From Leuconostoc falkenbergense (GTDB lineage: Bacteria; Bacillota; Bacilli; Lactobacillales; Lactobacillaceae): a DNA stretch of 47,414 nt. Position 1 is the stretch's first letter, and every line of letters begins with the position of its first letter. The stretch is taken from positions 1 to 47,414 of the forward strand of contig NZ_BMBS01000013.1 in assembly GCF_014634805.1 (NCBI RefSeq), read 5' to 3'. Below the pieces are notes generated by a model. It did not search any database. It saw nothing but the letters and a program-made list of their open reading frames with translations, and had not been told where the DNA came from. A program made the translations under genes and the position numbers. Shown one piece after another: positions 35,230 to 43,302 of the stretch.

Positions 35230-35507
35230 GACTTGTATTCAATCTCCTGATAAATGTCGGGATTGCGGAAAAACAAAGCGCGTGCGTATGAGCAGACGGG
35301 TTTCACTGTTTGACCGTTTGCTTGTGCTTCATGAACGACAGTATCGACTAACTGACGTGCGACACCTTGACCACGTAGTGATGGGTCAACGATTGTCGAG
35401 TTGAGTGACAAGGTTTTGCCATCATTAATTGTGGTATAAAGCACTTCTGCAATTGTTTTGCCGTCTTTTTCCAAAAAATAACGACCATTTTCATGTTGAA
35501 AGTCCAT
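35226..35507 (-). CDS. Small GNAT N-acetyltransferase (YjdJ-like)
   Basis: A 93-aa protein in the small GNAT-like family. The acetyl-CoA loop is VDPSLRGQGVARQLVDTVVHEAQANG (about 41-66). The C-terminal VKPVCSYARALFFRNPDIYQEIE has the usual catalytic-type Cys/Ser-Tyr segment. The substrate is unknown. The stop overlaps the rpiA start by four bases. A TATAAT-like -10 is visible on the minus strand about 20 bp upstream of the ATG. Confidence 0.88.
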   Translation of the reverse strand: MDFQHENGRYFLEKDGKTIAEVLYTTINDGKTLSLNSTIVDPSLRGQGVARQLVDTVVHEAQANGQTVKPVCSYARALFFRNPDIYQEIEYKS

Positions 35508-35627
35508 AATGATTTCCTCTGTCTACATTATAACAATAGAAGAGCAGTTAAGTGACAAAAATGCTGTCTAAAATTTGACCGAAATAACGTATAATGAAAT
35601 ATAAACAATTAATGAGGTATTTGAAAG

Positions 35628-36170
35628 ATGACACGTGGTTTTGAAATAGTAAGTCAATACGCTAATGCTGGTTTAAATTTGCCTAAGCGAAGCACAACAC
35701 AAGCAGCTGGATATGATTTTGAAGCATCAGCAGACGTTACCTTGCCAAGCGTTTTGAGTAATCCTTTTTTTAAGGGACTCAACATTTTATCCCTTGGTAA
35801 ACTAAAAGGTATTCGTGATGATGCCGATTTACAAGACCTTTTAAAGCCTGTTTTGGTACCAACGGGTATTAAAGCATATATGGCTGAAAGTGAGTATTTG
35901 CAGCTTGTGTCACGTTCTAGCGGTCCAATCAAAAAGCGTATCATGATGCCAAATGCAATTGGTATTGTGGACGCTGACTACTATAATAATGATGCTAATG
36001 AAGGTGAAATTTTCTTCCAGTTCATTAACTTTGGCATTAAAGATGTTCACATCAAAAAAGGCGAACGTATTGGTCAAGGAATTTTCTTACCGTATCTGCT
36101 GGCTGATGGGGACGATCAAGTTGCTAAACAACAACGACAAGGCGGATTTGGGTCAACGGGTCAAAATTAA
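35628..36170 (+). CDS. dut: dUTP diphosphatase
   Basis: A 180-aa dUTPase that hydrolyses dUTP to dUMP and pyrophosphate, keeping uracil out of DNA. Motif I AAGYDFEAS, motif II SRSSGPIKKRI, motif III NAIGIVDADYYN, motif IV GERIGQGIFLP and motif V RQGGFGSTG are all present. An insert after motif I (about residues 37-65) is usual in lactic acid bacterial dUTPases. Its stop overlaps the start of the broken Nudix gene by one base, and it begins the dut-Nudix-phosphoesterase-radA run. A TATAAT -10 lies about 35 bp upstream of the ATG. Confidence 0.95.
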   Translation: MTRGFEIVSQYANAGLNLPKRSTTQAAGYDFEASADVTLPSVLSNPFFKGLNILSLGKLKGIRDDADLQDLLKPVLVPTGIKAYMAESEYLQLVSRSSGPIKKRIMMPNAIGIVDADYYNNDANEGEIFFQFINFGIKDVHIKKGERIGQGIFLPYLLADGDDQVAKQQRQGGFGSTGQN

Positions 36171-36631
36171 TGGCAGATGAGGCGACAGATATTGTTTGGC
36201 GAGGGGTTGAACACGATTTTAAGTTGCGCGTGACAGGCGCCTTTTTTAACAAACAGCATCAGGTGGCAGTTAATGTCGACATCGACAATCACTTTTCAGC
36301 CTTACCGGGTGGAAAAATTAAGTTTGGTGAGACAAGTCAGGTTGCTATTGTCAGAGAATTTGCTGAATAAATGGGCATTCACGTCCGACCGGTACGGTTG
36401 ATTGCCGTCACGGAAAATCTGTTTGCTTTTCGTGGTAAGCAGACTAATGAAATTAATTTTACTTGGCTAGTTGAACAAGCTGATCAGACTAAATTATTTG
36501 CTAAAGATGCGTGGGAGCAAACTGTAACATGGCGTGACACCAATGATTTAGCTGACTTTAAGCCAACAGCATTGCAGCCGTTTATACGTGAATTGCCTAC
36601 TACGCCAATCCACCTCATGAATCAAGATTAG
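36170..36631 (+). pseudogene. Nudix hydrolase interrupted by in-frame stop
   Basis: Two pieces in the same reading frame, residues 1-66 and 68-153, are separated by TAA at 36368-36370. Together they read as one Nudix protein of about 153 aa. The stop replaces a key position of the Nudix box: GGKIKFGETSQVAIVREFAE, stop, MGI; the consensus expects REUxEExGU, so the lost codon is a metal-binding Glu. GAA to TAA is a single-base change. The start overlaps the dut stop. No reinitiation SD is seen before the ATG at 36371, although it directly follows the stop. It is probably a non-functional remnant in the dut-radA operon. Confidence 0.82.
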
Positions 36632-36647
36632 GAGAGCAATTCATCAC

Positions 36648-37508
36648 ATGCAACAAAAGATAGGTGTTTTAGCAGATGTTCATGGTAATTTAACAGCTTT
36701 AGAGGCTGCGATTGCTGATGCAAAAGCGAATGGGGTGACCGAGTTTTGGTCATTAGGCGATATTACAACGTTTGGGCCTGGCACGGTAGCGAGTTACCAT
36801 TTGCTGCAACAGGAGAACACTACGGTTTTCTTACAAGGTAATTGGGAATCCACTTATTTTGAAATTGAAGCTGGCGAGCCAATAGATTTTGGTAATGCTA
36901 AGGATGTGGCCTTTTTGGCTTGGATGTCACGTGAATATGCGGCATTTAATCAGGCAGAGATTGATCAAATCAGGCGGTTGCCAATTAAGCGTCGTATTGA
37001 ACGTGCAGGGCTAAAAATTGACCTCATGCATAATCAGCCCAATAAGAATTACGGTAGTGATTTATCGCCCGACGCACCACAAGCCAACTTTGATAGAGTA
37101 TTTCAAGGTAGTGATGCGGACATGGCAATACATGCACATGTTCATGCTCAAATTATGCGCAGTGACAACATTGTTTATGAACCGTATCGGATGCACCGTA
37201 TTTTGAATACTGGGACAGTGGGGCAATCATATCAACTGACTCAAAAAGGTATGATTGCACAGTATTTGTTATTGACATTAGACGATATTGTTGGTGTGGC
37301 GAGCGCTGATTTTCGACGGGTCAATTATGATACATCACTTGAAATAGCCCGTGCCAAACAGGCTGACTGGCCATTTTCTGAGTCCTATATTCGCATGTTA
37401 AAAACAGGTCAATTTACACGTGATGTTGATAGTTTGGCGGCGGACAAACGTTTTCCAGAGTATCAAGCGCAAGCCCAGTCATTTTATCAACAGCTGAAAG
37501 GAGAATAA
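36648..37508 (+). CDS. Metallophosphoesterase
   Basis: A 286-aa calcineurin-like phosphoesterase with the metal-binding motifs DVHGNLTAL (9-17), [11 protein letters not shown] (about 35-45), GNWEST (about 64-69) and HAHVHAQ (about 162-168). The family includes phosphodiesterases and nucleotide phosphatases; the substrate is not predictable. The ATG is preceded by AGGAGAGCAA. It ends directly before radA: the radA ribosome site lies in its last codons, so the two are co-transcribed and coupled. Confidence 0.88.
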   Translation: MQQKIGVLADVHGNLTALEAAIADAKANGVTEFWSLGDITTFGPGTVASYHLLQQENTTVFLQGNWESTYFEIEAGEPIDFGNAKDVAFLAWMSREYAAFNQAEIDQIRRLPIKRRIERAGLKIDLMHNQPNKNYGSDLSPDAPQANFDRVFQGSDADMAIHAHVHAQIMRSDNIVYEPYRMHRILNTGTVGQSYQLTQKGMIAQYLLLTLDDIVGVASADFRRVNYDTSLEIARAKQADWPFSESYIRMLKTGQFTRDVDSLAADKRFPEYQAQAQSFYQQLKGE

Positions 37509-37510
37509 CT

Positions 37511-38878
37511 ATCGCTAAAGTTAAAACGCAATTTATATGTACCAATTGTGGGTTTGTATCAGCTCGTTATCTTGGGCGTTGCTCGAATTGTGGTGAGTGG
37601 GGGACATTAGTTGAAGAAAAAATTCAACCAGAAACCAATGATCGCAAGAGCCGTGTCAGCCTTGATGGTCGAACGGCCAAAGTTGAAAAAATTAACGAAG
37701 TGACTTCTGAGGCGACCCCACGGGTGGCAACGCAACTAAAGGAGTTAAATCGTGTCCTTGGTGGTGGTGTCGTACCGGGATCAATGGTACTGATTGGTGG
37801 CGATCCGGGTATTGGTAAATCAACGTTATTGCTACAAGTTTCAGGGCAATTGGCGCAAGCGGGTCGTGTTTTGTATGTAACCGGTGAAGAATCTGCGACC
37901 CAAGTTAAATTGCGTGCTGATCGTTTGGGCGTTGGGCATGACGAATTTTACCTTTATCCGGAAACGGATATGACGGCTATCAAAAAACAAATTGAAAGTT
38001 TACAGCCGGATTTTGTGGTGATTGATTCGGTTCAAACGATGCAAGAACCAGATATCACGTCTGCCATTGGCTCAGTCTCACAAATTCGTGAGGTGACAGC
38101 TGATTTGCTGCAAATCGCCAAGACTAATAATATTTCCATCTTTATCGTCGGTCATGTGACCAAAGATGGTGCTATTGCGGGACCCAAGATTTTGGAACAC
38201 ATGGTGGACACGGTATTATATTTTGAAGGTGATAGTCACTACAAATACCGTATTCTACGTGCTGTCAAAAACCGTTTTGGGGCGACTAACGAATTAGGTA
38301 TTTTTGAAATGCGAGATGGCGGGCTAATTGAGGTTGCCAATCCTTCTGAAATTTTCCTTGAGGAGCGCTTGGCTGGTGCAACCGGATCGGCCATCGTGGT
38401 GGCATTAGAAGGATCACGCCCAATTTTGGTTGAGCTGCAAGCTTTGGTTACACCGACTGTATTTGGAAATGCGCAACGGACCGCGGCTGGATTAGATCGT
38501 AACCGTGTGTCACTTATTATGGCTGTACTTGAGAAACGTGCTAATTTGCTACTGCAAAATCAAGATGCCTATTTGAAGGCGGCTGGGGGTGTCAAACTTG
38601 ATGAGCCAGCGATTGATTTGGCAATTGCAATTGCGATTGCGAGTTCTTACTATGATAAAGAGTCACAATCTAGTGATGTATTTATTGGTGAAATTGGTTT
38701 GACTGGTGAAGTGCGCAGTGTTGCTGATATTGAAGGGCGTTTAAAGGAAGCAAAAAAGCTTGGCTTCAAACGTGCAATTGTACCAAAAAACAATTTAAAT
38801 GGGATTACCAAGCCACGTGACATTCAAATCGTTGGTGTCGCAACCTTGAGCGAAGCGCTTAAAATTGCGCTAGGGTAA
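37511..38878 (+). CDS. radA: DNA repair protein RadA, ATC at start position
   Basis: A 455-aa RecA-like branch-migration ATPase. The full-length frame begins at 37511 with ATC-GCT-AAA-GTT, exactly where RadA proteins start MAKVKTQF. GGAG (37500-37503) is spaced seven bases upstream. From there come the zinc-finger Cys10, 13, 24, 27, Walker [11 protein letters not shown] (about 96-105), the RadA-specific KNRFG (about 253) and the C-terminal Lon-like domain ([12 protein letters not shown]). The first ordinary start in frame is GTG at 37700, which would remove the zinc finger. So either ATC is used, or an ATG-to-ATC mutation or a sequence error has occurred. It is the last gene of the dut operon. 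Confidence 0.88.
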   Translation: MAKVKTQFICTNCGFVSARYLGRCSNCGEWGTLVEEKIQPETNDRKSRVSLDGRTAKVEKINEVTSEATPRVATQLKELNRVLGGGVVPGSMVLIGGDPGIGKSTLLLQVSGQLAQAGRVLYVTGEESATQVKLRADRLGVGHDEFYLYPETDMTAIKKQIESLQPDFVVIDSVQTMQEPDITSAIGSVSQIREVTADLLQIAKTNNISIFIVGHVTKDGAIAGPKILEHMVDTVLYFEGDSHYKYRILRAVKNRFGATNELGIFEMRDGGLIEVANPSEIFLEERLAGATGSAIVVALEGSRPILVELQALVTPTVFGNAQRTAAGLDRNRVSLIMAVLEKRANLLLQNQDAYLKAAGGVKLDEPAIDLAIAIAIASSYYDKESQSSDVFIGEIGLTGEVRSVADIEGRLKEAKKLGFKRAIVPKNNLNGITKPRDIQIVGVATLSEALKIALG

Positions 38879-38883
38879 TATTT

Positions 38884-38908
38884 AAAAAGCCAGTTTAACT
38901 GGCTTTTT
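38884..38908 (+). terminator. Terminator of radA
   Basis: AAAAAGCCAG and CTGGCTTTTT form a perfect stem around a TTTAA loop, six bases after the stop. Confidence 0.92.
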
Positions 38909-39250
38909 ATTTTGTCAAAAAATGAGAATGATTGCACAAAAAAATATCAAAATAGTCGATGAAAATTCATAAAAGGCTGTAATAATGAAGTTTATGTTAA
39001 AGAAAAGAGAAGAAATATGACAGGAAAAATTGTGAATAAGGTAATGGAAAATGGGTGGTAGGTATGGTTAGTTAGTATTAAACACGAACTGTCTTCTAAA
39101 TGATAGTGTGATGAAGACGTGATTTTCATTTGATGATTTTAGGAGTCGATTGAGTGAAAATATTGACGCAAATAGACAAGTTATTAGCTTACGATAAACG
39201 TGTATGTAGAACGTATGTAGAACTAAAGATTTCAAGGAGAAATGTTTATA
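38909..39250 (+). promoter_or_regulatory. Leader region of secreted-protein cluster
   Basis: A 342-bp stretch with no substantial gene. It holds a perfect tandem repeat of GTATGTAGAAC (39202-39212, 39213-39223) just before the SD (AAGGAG, 39234-39239) of the first secreted protein. It also holds two tiny overlapping ORFs (38983-39020; 39017-39061, product MTGKIVNKVMENGW). A GTG-started ORF (39154) overlaps the next gene out of frame and looks like chance. No confident -35/-10 pair is chosen. Confidence 0.4.
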
Positions 39251-40126
39251 ATGAAAAAAATTATTACACTCATGATGTTGATAGTAACAGTTGTTGGTGC
39301 TTTTGTACCTATAGTGCCGGTATTAGCTGATGAAATAGGCAAACGTACTTATACAATGATTGATGGTCGAAGCATAACAATTAAAGACAGTGATATCGTA
39401 GATGCGACAGATGGTAGCAAAGGTGATCGAGCTGCGCTCGACTTAGATTCGAAAGAACGGACACTCATCATTAATGGCAAAACATTATTGATGCCTTTAG
39501 TGGATGGTAAATGGAATGAAATGAATAATTATTTATTTGATAGCGATACTGAAACATTAAAAGTAAATCAAAAGCCAACGGTTGGAGCTTCTATTAATGC
39601 TGTGACACCAGATCATCTGCAAACTAGTAACGGATGGTCTTGGCAAAGTGGTCATCAATCTGGAATTTGTGTTGCAGGATATAATTACCAAAATTCTTTG
39701 AAAATGTACGACAATATGTGTGCCGCGAGTTTTATTACCAATGCCACTGTTGCCATAGTTTCTCCTGGAGGGCTGATTGGTAAAATCCTTTCTGTTATTG
39801 GAATTAGTAATATCGACATTCTCGGAATCAACGCAATGAATGAAGAAATTGCTAAGTTAAAAAATGCCTATGATAAAACTACAGACAAAGGCTTCGGCAC
39901 AGTAACAACTACTAAGAATGGCAAATTTTATGACTATTTTTACAATGATAGTTGGGGGACGCCACAATCGGCTTTGAGTAAACCTGACGGGTCAGATAAT
40001 CGCACGCCAAACAATTGGCCGGGTGGGCTTAATGCAATGCACATGGACTTTTACTTAGGTTGGTCGTGTGACTATAATAGTGCCGGTCGTTGGGTGGGAG
40101 TAAATGGCAATAAAACAGCATACTAA
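39251..40126 (+). CDS. Secreted protein of unknown family, FYLGWSC tail
   Basis: A 291-aa protein. The start at 39251 begins a standard signal peptide (MKKIITLMMLIVTVVGAF, cleavage near VLADE); ATG 39242 is too close to the SD. The mature part opens with a short basic/acidic region (GKRTYTMIDGRSITIKD). A central domain contains SGICVAGYNY and NMCAASF plus a hydrophobic stretch (ISPGGLIGKILSVIGI-like). The C-terminus is MDFYLGWSCDYNSAGRW. Three Cys lie in the mature protein. I do not recognise a family. It shares the FYxGWSC motif with the protein at 40843 and is followed by three small two-helix protein genes, an arrangement like effector plus immunity; this is inference. Confidence 0.75.
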   Translation: MKKIITLMMLIVTVVGAFVPIVPVLADEIGKRTYTMIDGRSITIKDSDIVDATDGSKGDRAALDLDSKERTLIINGKTLLMPLVDGKWNEMNNYLFDSDTETLKVNQKPTVGASINAVTPDHLQTSNGWSWQSGHQSGICVAGYNYQNSLKMYDNMCAASFITNATVAIVSPGGLIGKILSVIGISNIDILGINAMNEEIAKLKNAYDKTTDKGFGTVTTTKNGKFYDYFYNDSWGTPQSALSKPDGSDNRTPNNWPGGLNAMHMDFYLGWSCDYNSAGRWVGVNGNKTAY

Positions 40127-40140
40127 AAGAGGAAAGCAGA

Positions 40141-40320
40141 ATGTGGAAAAGTCTTAAAGGGATAGCAAAAAAAGTTAATTATCGAGATGGCGCGTGGTTT
40201 TTCTTTGGCTTTTCAATGGCCTCTTTTAGAATTGATGCAGTAGTCGGCTATTCATATCTATTTGTTTCAGTAATATTTGGATTGATATCTTTTGGAAAGA
40301 CAGAGAATAAAGACAAATAA
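40141..40320 (+). CDS. Small two-helix membrane protein, copy 1
   Basis: A 59-aa protein, ATG after AGAGGAAAGCAG, 14 bp behind the secreted-protein gene. MWKSLKGIAKKVNYRDGAW is a basic N-terminus, followed by two hydrophobic segments (FFFGFSMASFRI and YLFVSVIFGLISF) with a short polar turn, and a charged tail GKTENKDK. It is a diverged paralogue of the products at 40389, 40622 (broken), 41407 and 41657 (broken). The size and position resemble bacteriocin-immunity-type proteins, but no family is recognised. Coding is supported by the conserved MW start and SD. Confidence 0.65.
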   Translation: MWKSLKGIAKKVNYRDGAWFFFGFSMASFRIDAVVGYSYLFVSVIFGLISFGKTENKDK

Positions 40321-40388
40321 AAGACTGTAAGAATACAATAGTCGGATAAGCGTTAATGGCAATAAAAGGCATACTAAGGAGCAAGCTG

Positions 40389-40574
40389 ATGTGGCATAAA
40401 ATAAAAATGTTGTCACCTGGTACGAGCTATCGTGAAATGTCAGCCTTTTTTCTAGGACTCGCCGTTTCTGGCGCTTTTGTTGATATGCAGTGGGCGATTA
40501 CGATGCTTTTGGGATCAGTAATATACGCTGTGTTGGCTAATTCTAAAGAAGCTAAGCAACGTAATGAAAAGTGA
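40389..40574 (+). CDS. Small two-helix membrane protein, copy 2
   Basis: A 61-aa protein; the ATG at 40389 is chosen because AAGGAG lies eight bases upstream and the product begins MW like copy 1. Organisation: MWHKIKMLSPGTSYREMSAFF, helices around LGLAVSGAFVDM and WAITMLLGSVIYAVLAN, charged tail SKEAKQRNEK. The YxVLANS-K end resembles GGLLANSDREL in the product at 41407, linking the two sets. Function unknown; probably membrane-embedded and protective or accessory to the secreted protein. Confidence 0.65.
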   Translation: MWHKIKMLSPGTSYREMSAFFLGLAVSGAFVDMQWAITMLLGSVIYAVLANSKEAKQRNEK

Positions 40575-40621
40575 GGTTGATTAGATCAAAAACAAGACAA
40601 CTTACTAAAAAAGGGACTAAT

Positions 40622-40816
40622 ATGTGGCAGAAATTTATGAACTGGCGAGAAACAGTAACTTTTACGTGATAGTGCATGGTGTATGTTTGGAATGGCAGTA
40701 CCTGAGTTTTTAATAGATATACAAATGGCCTGCATGTTATTGTTTTTTCATTAGTGTTGGCCTTAAGAGCAAGGTCCGCTTATAAGAAAAAACAGCAAGG
40801 TGCAAAAAAGTATTGA
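40622..40816 (+). pseudogene. Small two-helix membrane protein, copy 3, broken
   Basis: A start MWQKFMNWRETVTF is followed by a stop. The next part of the homologous protein (RDSAWCMFGMAVPEFLIDIQMACML) lies in a second frame and the tail (VFSLVLALRARSAYKKKQQGAKKY) in a third. The three pieces align in order with copies 1 and 2, so this is a decayed paralogue with two frameshifts (near 40662 and 40735-40755). Confidence 0.72.
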
Positions 40817-40842
40817 CTATCGTACTGATAGAGTGGGCACAC

Positions 40843-41391
40843 ATGAAAAAAACAGTCATCATATTAGTTACAATCACAATTTTGTTGATACCAATAACTC
40901 ATAAAGTGTGTGGCGCTGTGGCAAACGATGCACTACCAAAACCACATGCTGTTGGTAAAGGAAATATGTACTATTTATCTTACGATGAGAGTGTTCGGTA
41001 TGCTAAAAACTTTGATAATCATAGCCAAGGTGTCAACTTGTTTGGCATGGATTTGATACAACTCATAAATAATGTAAGTGGTGCTAATACGTTAAAGTAT
41101 CGTGCTCAAATGGCCGTGGCAAATGGTTTTGGTGTTTGTTGGCGATCTGGTTCATGTACTAAAGGCGATAAATATTGGTATTGTAATGATTGTTGGCCCA
41201 ATCCACAGGCAGCGTGCCATAAACCATCGATTCGTTTTCCAAAAAATGGCGTTTCAGTTGTCTGGGACAGCACAGTGCCACATTATAGTGTTTCAACGGC
41301 CTTTTATGGTGGGTGGTCATGCGAGATTACGCAGGCATCAACTATGGTGCTAAGTGGGCTGGCATTGGAAAAGGGCATAAGTAAGTATTAA
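40843..41391 (+). CDS. Secreted Cys-rich protein with FYGGWSC motif
   Basis: A 182-aa protein with signal peptide MKKTVIILVTITILLIPI, cleavage near VCGAVA. The start at ATG 40843 is preferred over an upstream TTG because it begins the signal peptide. The mature protein has six Cys: GVCWRSGSC, YWYCNDCW, AACHKP and FYGGWSCE. This is many for an exported Gram-positive protein and suggests disulphides or metal binding. No recognised family. It shares the FYxGWSC motif with the protein at 39251 and, like it, is followed by small two-helix protein genes. Possibly an antagonistic or signalling secreted protein. Confidence 0.72.
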   Translation: MKKTVIILVTITILLIPITHKVCGAVANDALPKPHAVGKGNMYYLSYDESVRYAKNFDNHSQGVNLFGMDLIQLINNVSGANTLKYRAQMAVANGFGVCWRSGSCTKGDKYWYCNDCWPNPQAACHKPSIRFPKNGVSVVWDSTVPHYSVSTAFYGGWSCEITQASTMVLSGLALEKGISKY

Positions 41392-41406
41392 ACGAGGGAC
41401 TTTAAT

Positions 41407-41592
41407 ATGAGACAATTAAAAACAGTTTTCCGTGACCGGTGGGTAAAATATTTTATTGTGGTGGTTCTAGTAGCAATCATCACGTTTTATTTTCCAAAGG
41501 CTACTGTGTCAGCATACTTCATGCTAATTATTATTGCTGGGGGTCTCTTAGCTAATTCCGACCGTGAACTCAATCAGGTAAAAAAAGATTAA
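41407..41592 (+). CDS. Small two-helix membrane protein, copy 4
   Basis: A 61-aa protein, ATG after GAGGGA, 15 bp behind the secreted Cys-rich gene. MRQLKTVFRDRWVKYF is basic; two hydrophobic helices follow (IVVVLVAIITFYF and YFMLIIIAGGLLA), then the tail NSDRELNQVKKD. The NSDREL tail also occurs in the broken copy at 41657 and in weaker form (NSKEAKQ) at 40389. Function unknown; the position matches a partner or immunity protein for the preceding secreted protein. Confidence 0.68.
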   Translation: MRQLKTVFRDRWVKYFIVVVLVAIITFYFPKATVSAYFMLIIIAGGLLANSDRELNQVKKD

Positions 41593-41656
41593 ATGATAGC
41601 AATAAAGCAGTAATTTCAAGACTTAAAGCTACTAAATATTAACGGGGAAAACAAAA

Positions 41657-41886
41657 ATGAAATATACAAAAAATTTTTTTCAGGACGTTGGGGAATTTAT
41701 TTTGCAGTCACCGTTGTGGCAATTATAGCAACATCATATTTCCATAATCTAATTTCTTTAGCAGAAGCTGCTATTTATGGTTGTGGTGGCTACCTCCTAG
41801 TTAATTCCGACCGTGAACTCAAGCAACTGAAACGCCAGCTTAAAGACAATGACGTTGCCAACAAAAACGTGACACATAATTTATAA
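41657..41886 (+). pseudogene. Small two-helix membrane protein, copy 5, frameshifted
   Basis: The start ATG (41657) reads MKYTKNFFQ and stops. After the A6T7 run (41668-41680) the homologous protein continues in another frame as SGRWGIYFAVTVVAIIATS through NSDRELKQLKRQLKDN to the stop at 41886. One base added in the run restores an intact gene of about 76 aa. It resembles copy 4 with an extended charged tail. It could be a pseudogene, slippage variant or sequence error. Confidence 0.7.
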
Positions 41887-41889
41887 ATC

Positions 41890-41927
41890 AAAAAGGACCG
41901 CATTTCCATAAATGTGGTCCTTTTTTG
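41890..41927. terminator. Bidirectional terminator
   Basis: AAAAAGGACC-GCATTT pairs with AAATGTGGTCCTTTTTT (one G-T pair). It ends the secreted-protein cluster on the plus strand and the YhgE-like gene on the minus strand. Confidence 0.88.
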
Positions 41928-41933
41928 CAACTT

Positions 41934-43172
41934 CTAAGCGACGTCGACAAGTGGGTTTTTATTCTTTTGAAATGCGACAATGATGAGATGAATTACTATT
42001 GTCACAACGCCAATGGCGAAAAGTTGAAGCCAGAGTGTTTCTGTGTGATTGCCACCGTACAAAATGTTGTAATCAGCGCGAATCGCATAAAAACAAGGTG
42101 AAATGTTACTCATGGCTTTGAAAAATTCAGGCAAAATCGGACGTGGAATTAAGCCAGCACCAGAGACAACTTGTGTCAGCATGAATGGCATATTGATCAT
42201 AATGCCCAGCTGACCTAATATCAATGAGAAAATTAAGTTGACGTTTAAGGCTGCGAACAATTCTAGTGTGTGTGTGAACCATAGTTGCCAGTAGACGTTC
42301 GTGCTGAAATGAATCATGCTCTTGCTGAGGCCAACAATCAATAGAGGCGCAAACATGGCAATCATAACAATAGCGATTTCAGTGTAAACATATGACCTCC
42401 AACGACCAATTAATGGCGCAAATGATTTATATGCCATCACAATGAGCATGGCTGCAATCATTGAACCGATATAGAAAGATAGTGACATAAAGAAAGGTGC
42501 CATGCTGTGCTGCATGCCGGTTGGCACTTTGTTGACCTTCACAATATCATATTGGTATGATTTGGCAACATTAGCGTAGGTTTGGTTAATTTTTGCAGTT
42601 GCTACTTGCTGTGTTGCCTTGGCTTTTGCTAAAATAGCGTCCTTTTGAGTAGGATTTGCCGCAATCAAAGATTTTGTTTCGGTTTCTAATTGAGACAAGG
42701 TTGCTGCTGATAAGACGCCTTTACCTTGCTGAAGTAAAACATTCTTTTGTACCTTGGCACCAACTGATTTTGACACGGTTTCCATGGCGGAGACGGCAGT
42801 CGTTGGATTGGCATAGTTGATATAAAACTTTAATTTGGCTGTACTTTTACCATCTATTTTTTTCAAATCAGCATTGAAGTTTTTGGGAACGTTAATAATC
42901 AAATAAATTTTACGATTATTAAGTTGCGCTTTGGCGTCGGACAAACTGATATTTTTCTTGATATGTTTGAATGGCAAAGCGTCTTCTAATTGATGAGCGA
43001 GCTTTGTGCTATCTTTGTCTTGGCTAACGACGGCGACGGGTAATTGATCAATTTTACTGGGAACCGCTTTGTAGCCAGAAAAATAAATACCGACCATTAA
43101 TAATCCGTAAAATAAAACGATGATGAGTGCGCCAATCACACCCTTGTTGAGCAGAAATTTTTTGAAATTCAT
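41934..43172 (-). CDS. YhgE/Pip-type ABC-2 membrane protein
   Basis: A 412-aa protein. The ATG at 43172 is chosen because AAAGGAGAG lies upstream; a longer frame overlaps the divergent TetR gene. An N-terminal helix (GVIGALIIVLFYGLLMVGIYF) is followed by an extracellular domain with LPVAVVSQDKDSTKLAHQLEDAL typical of YhgE/Pip proteins. A cluster of five C-terminal helices spans about 230-405. Such proteins are single-component ABC-2-like permeases or phage-infection-type membrane proteins; no ATPase gene is adjacent. It is divergent from a TetR regulator that probably controls it. Confidence 0.88.
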   Translation of the reverse strand: MNFKKFLLNKGVIGALIIVLFYGLLMVGIYFSGYKAVPSKIDQLPVAVVSQDKDSTKLAHQLEDALPFKHIKKNISLSDAKAQLNNRKIYLIINVPKNFNADLKKIDGKSTAKLKFYINYANPTTAVSAMETVSKSVGAKVQKNVLLQQGKGVLSAATLSQLETETKSLIAANPTQKDAILAKAKATQQVATAKINQTYANVAKSYQYDIVKVNKVPTGMQHSMAPFFMSLSFYIGSMIAAMLIVMAYKSFAPLIGRWRSYVYTEIAIVMIAMFAPLLIVGLSKSMIHFSTNVYWQLWFTHTLELFAALNVNLIFSLILGQLGIMINMPFMLTQVVSGAGLIPRPILPEFFKAMSNISPCFYAIRADYNILYGGNHTETLWLQLFAIGVVTIVIHLIIVAFQKNKNPLVDVA

Positions 43173-43220
43173 GTGGCTCTCCTTTTTATTTGCTGACAAC
43201 AGAATAGCACTATTATGTTT

Positions 43221-43242
43221 TGCATGCAAGTTCTTGCTTGCA
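43221..43242. promoter_or_regulatory. TetR operator candidate
   Basis: TGCATGCAAG and CTTGCTTGCA are inverted repeats with one mismatch, two bases apart, in the 130-bp region between the divergent YhgE-like and TetR genes. Confidence 0.6.
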
Positions 43243-43302
43243 TTTATGAAGAACAGTCCTTTAAAATAGAAATATGATAATATAGCTAAGAAGAGGTGTG
43301 AT

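Noticed and set aside
39154-39332. A GTG-started small ORF (about 59 codons) overlapping the first secreted-protein gene
   Set aside because: It overlaps most of the signal peptide of a better-supported gene in another frame and has no coding logic of its own, despite an AGGAG-like sequence upstream.
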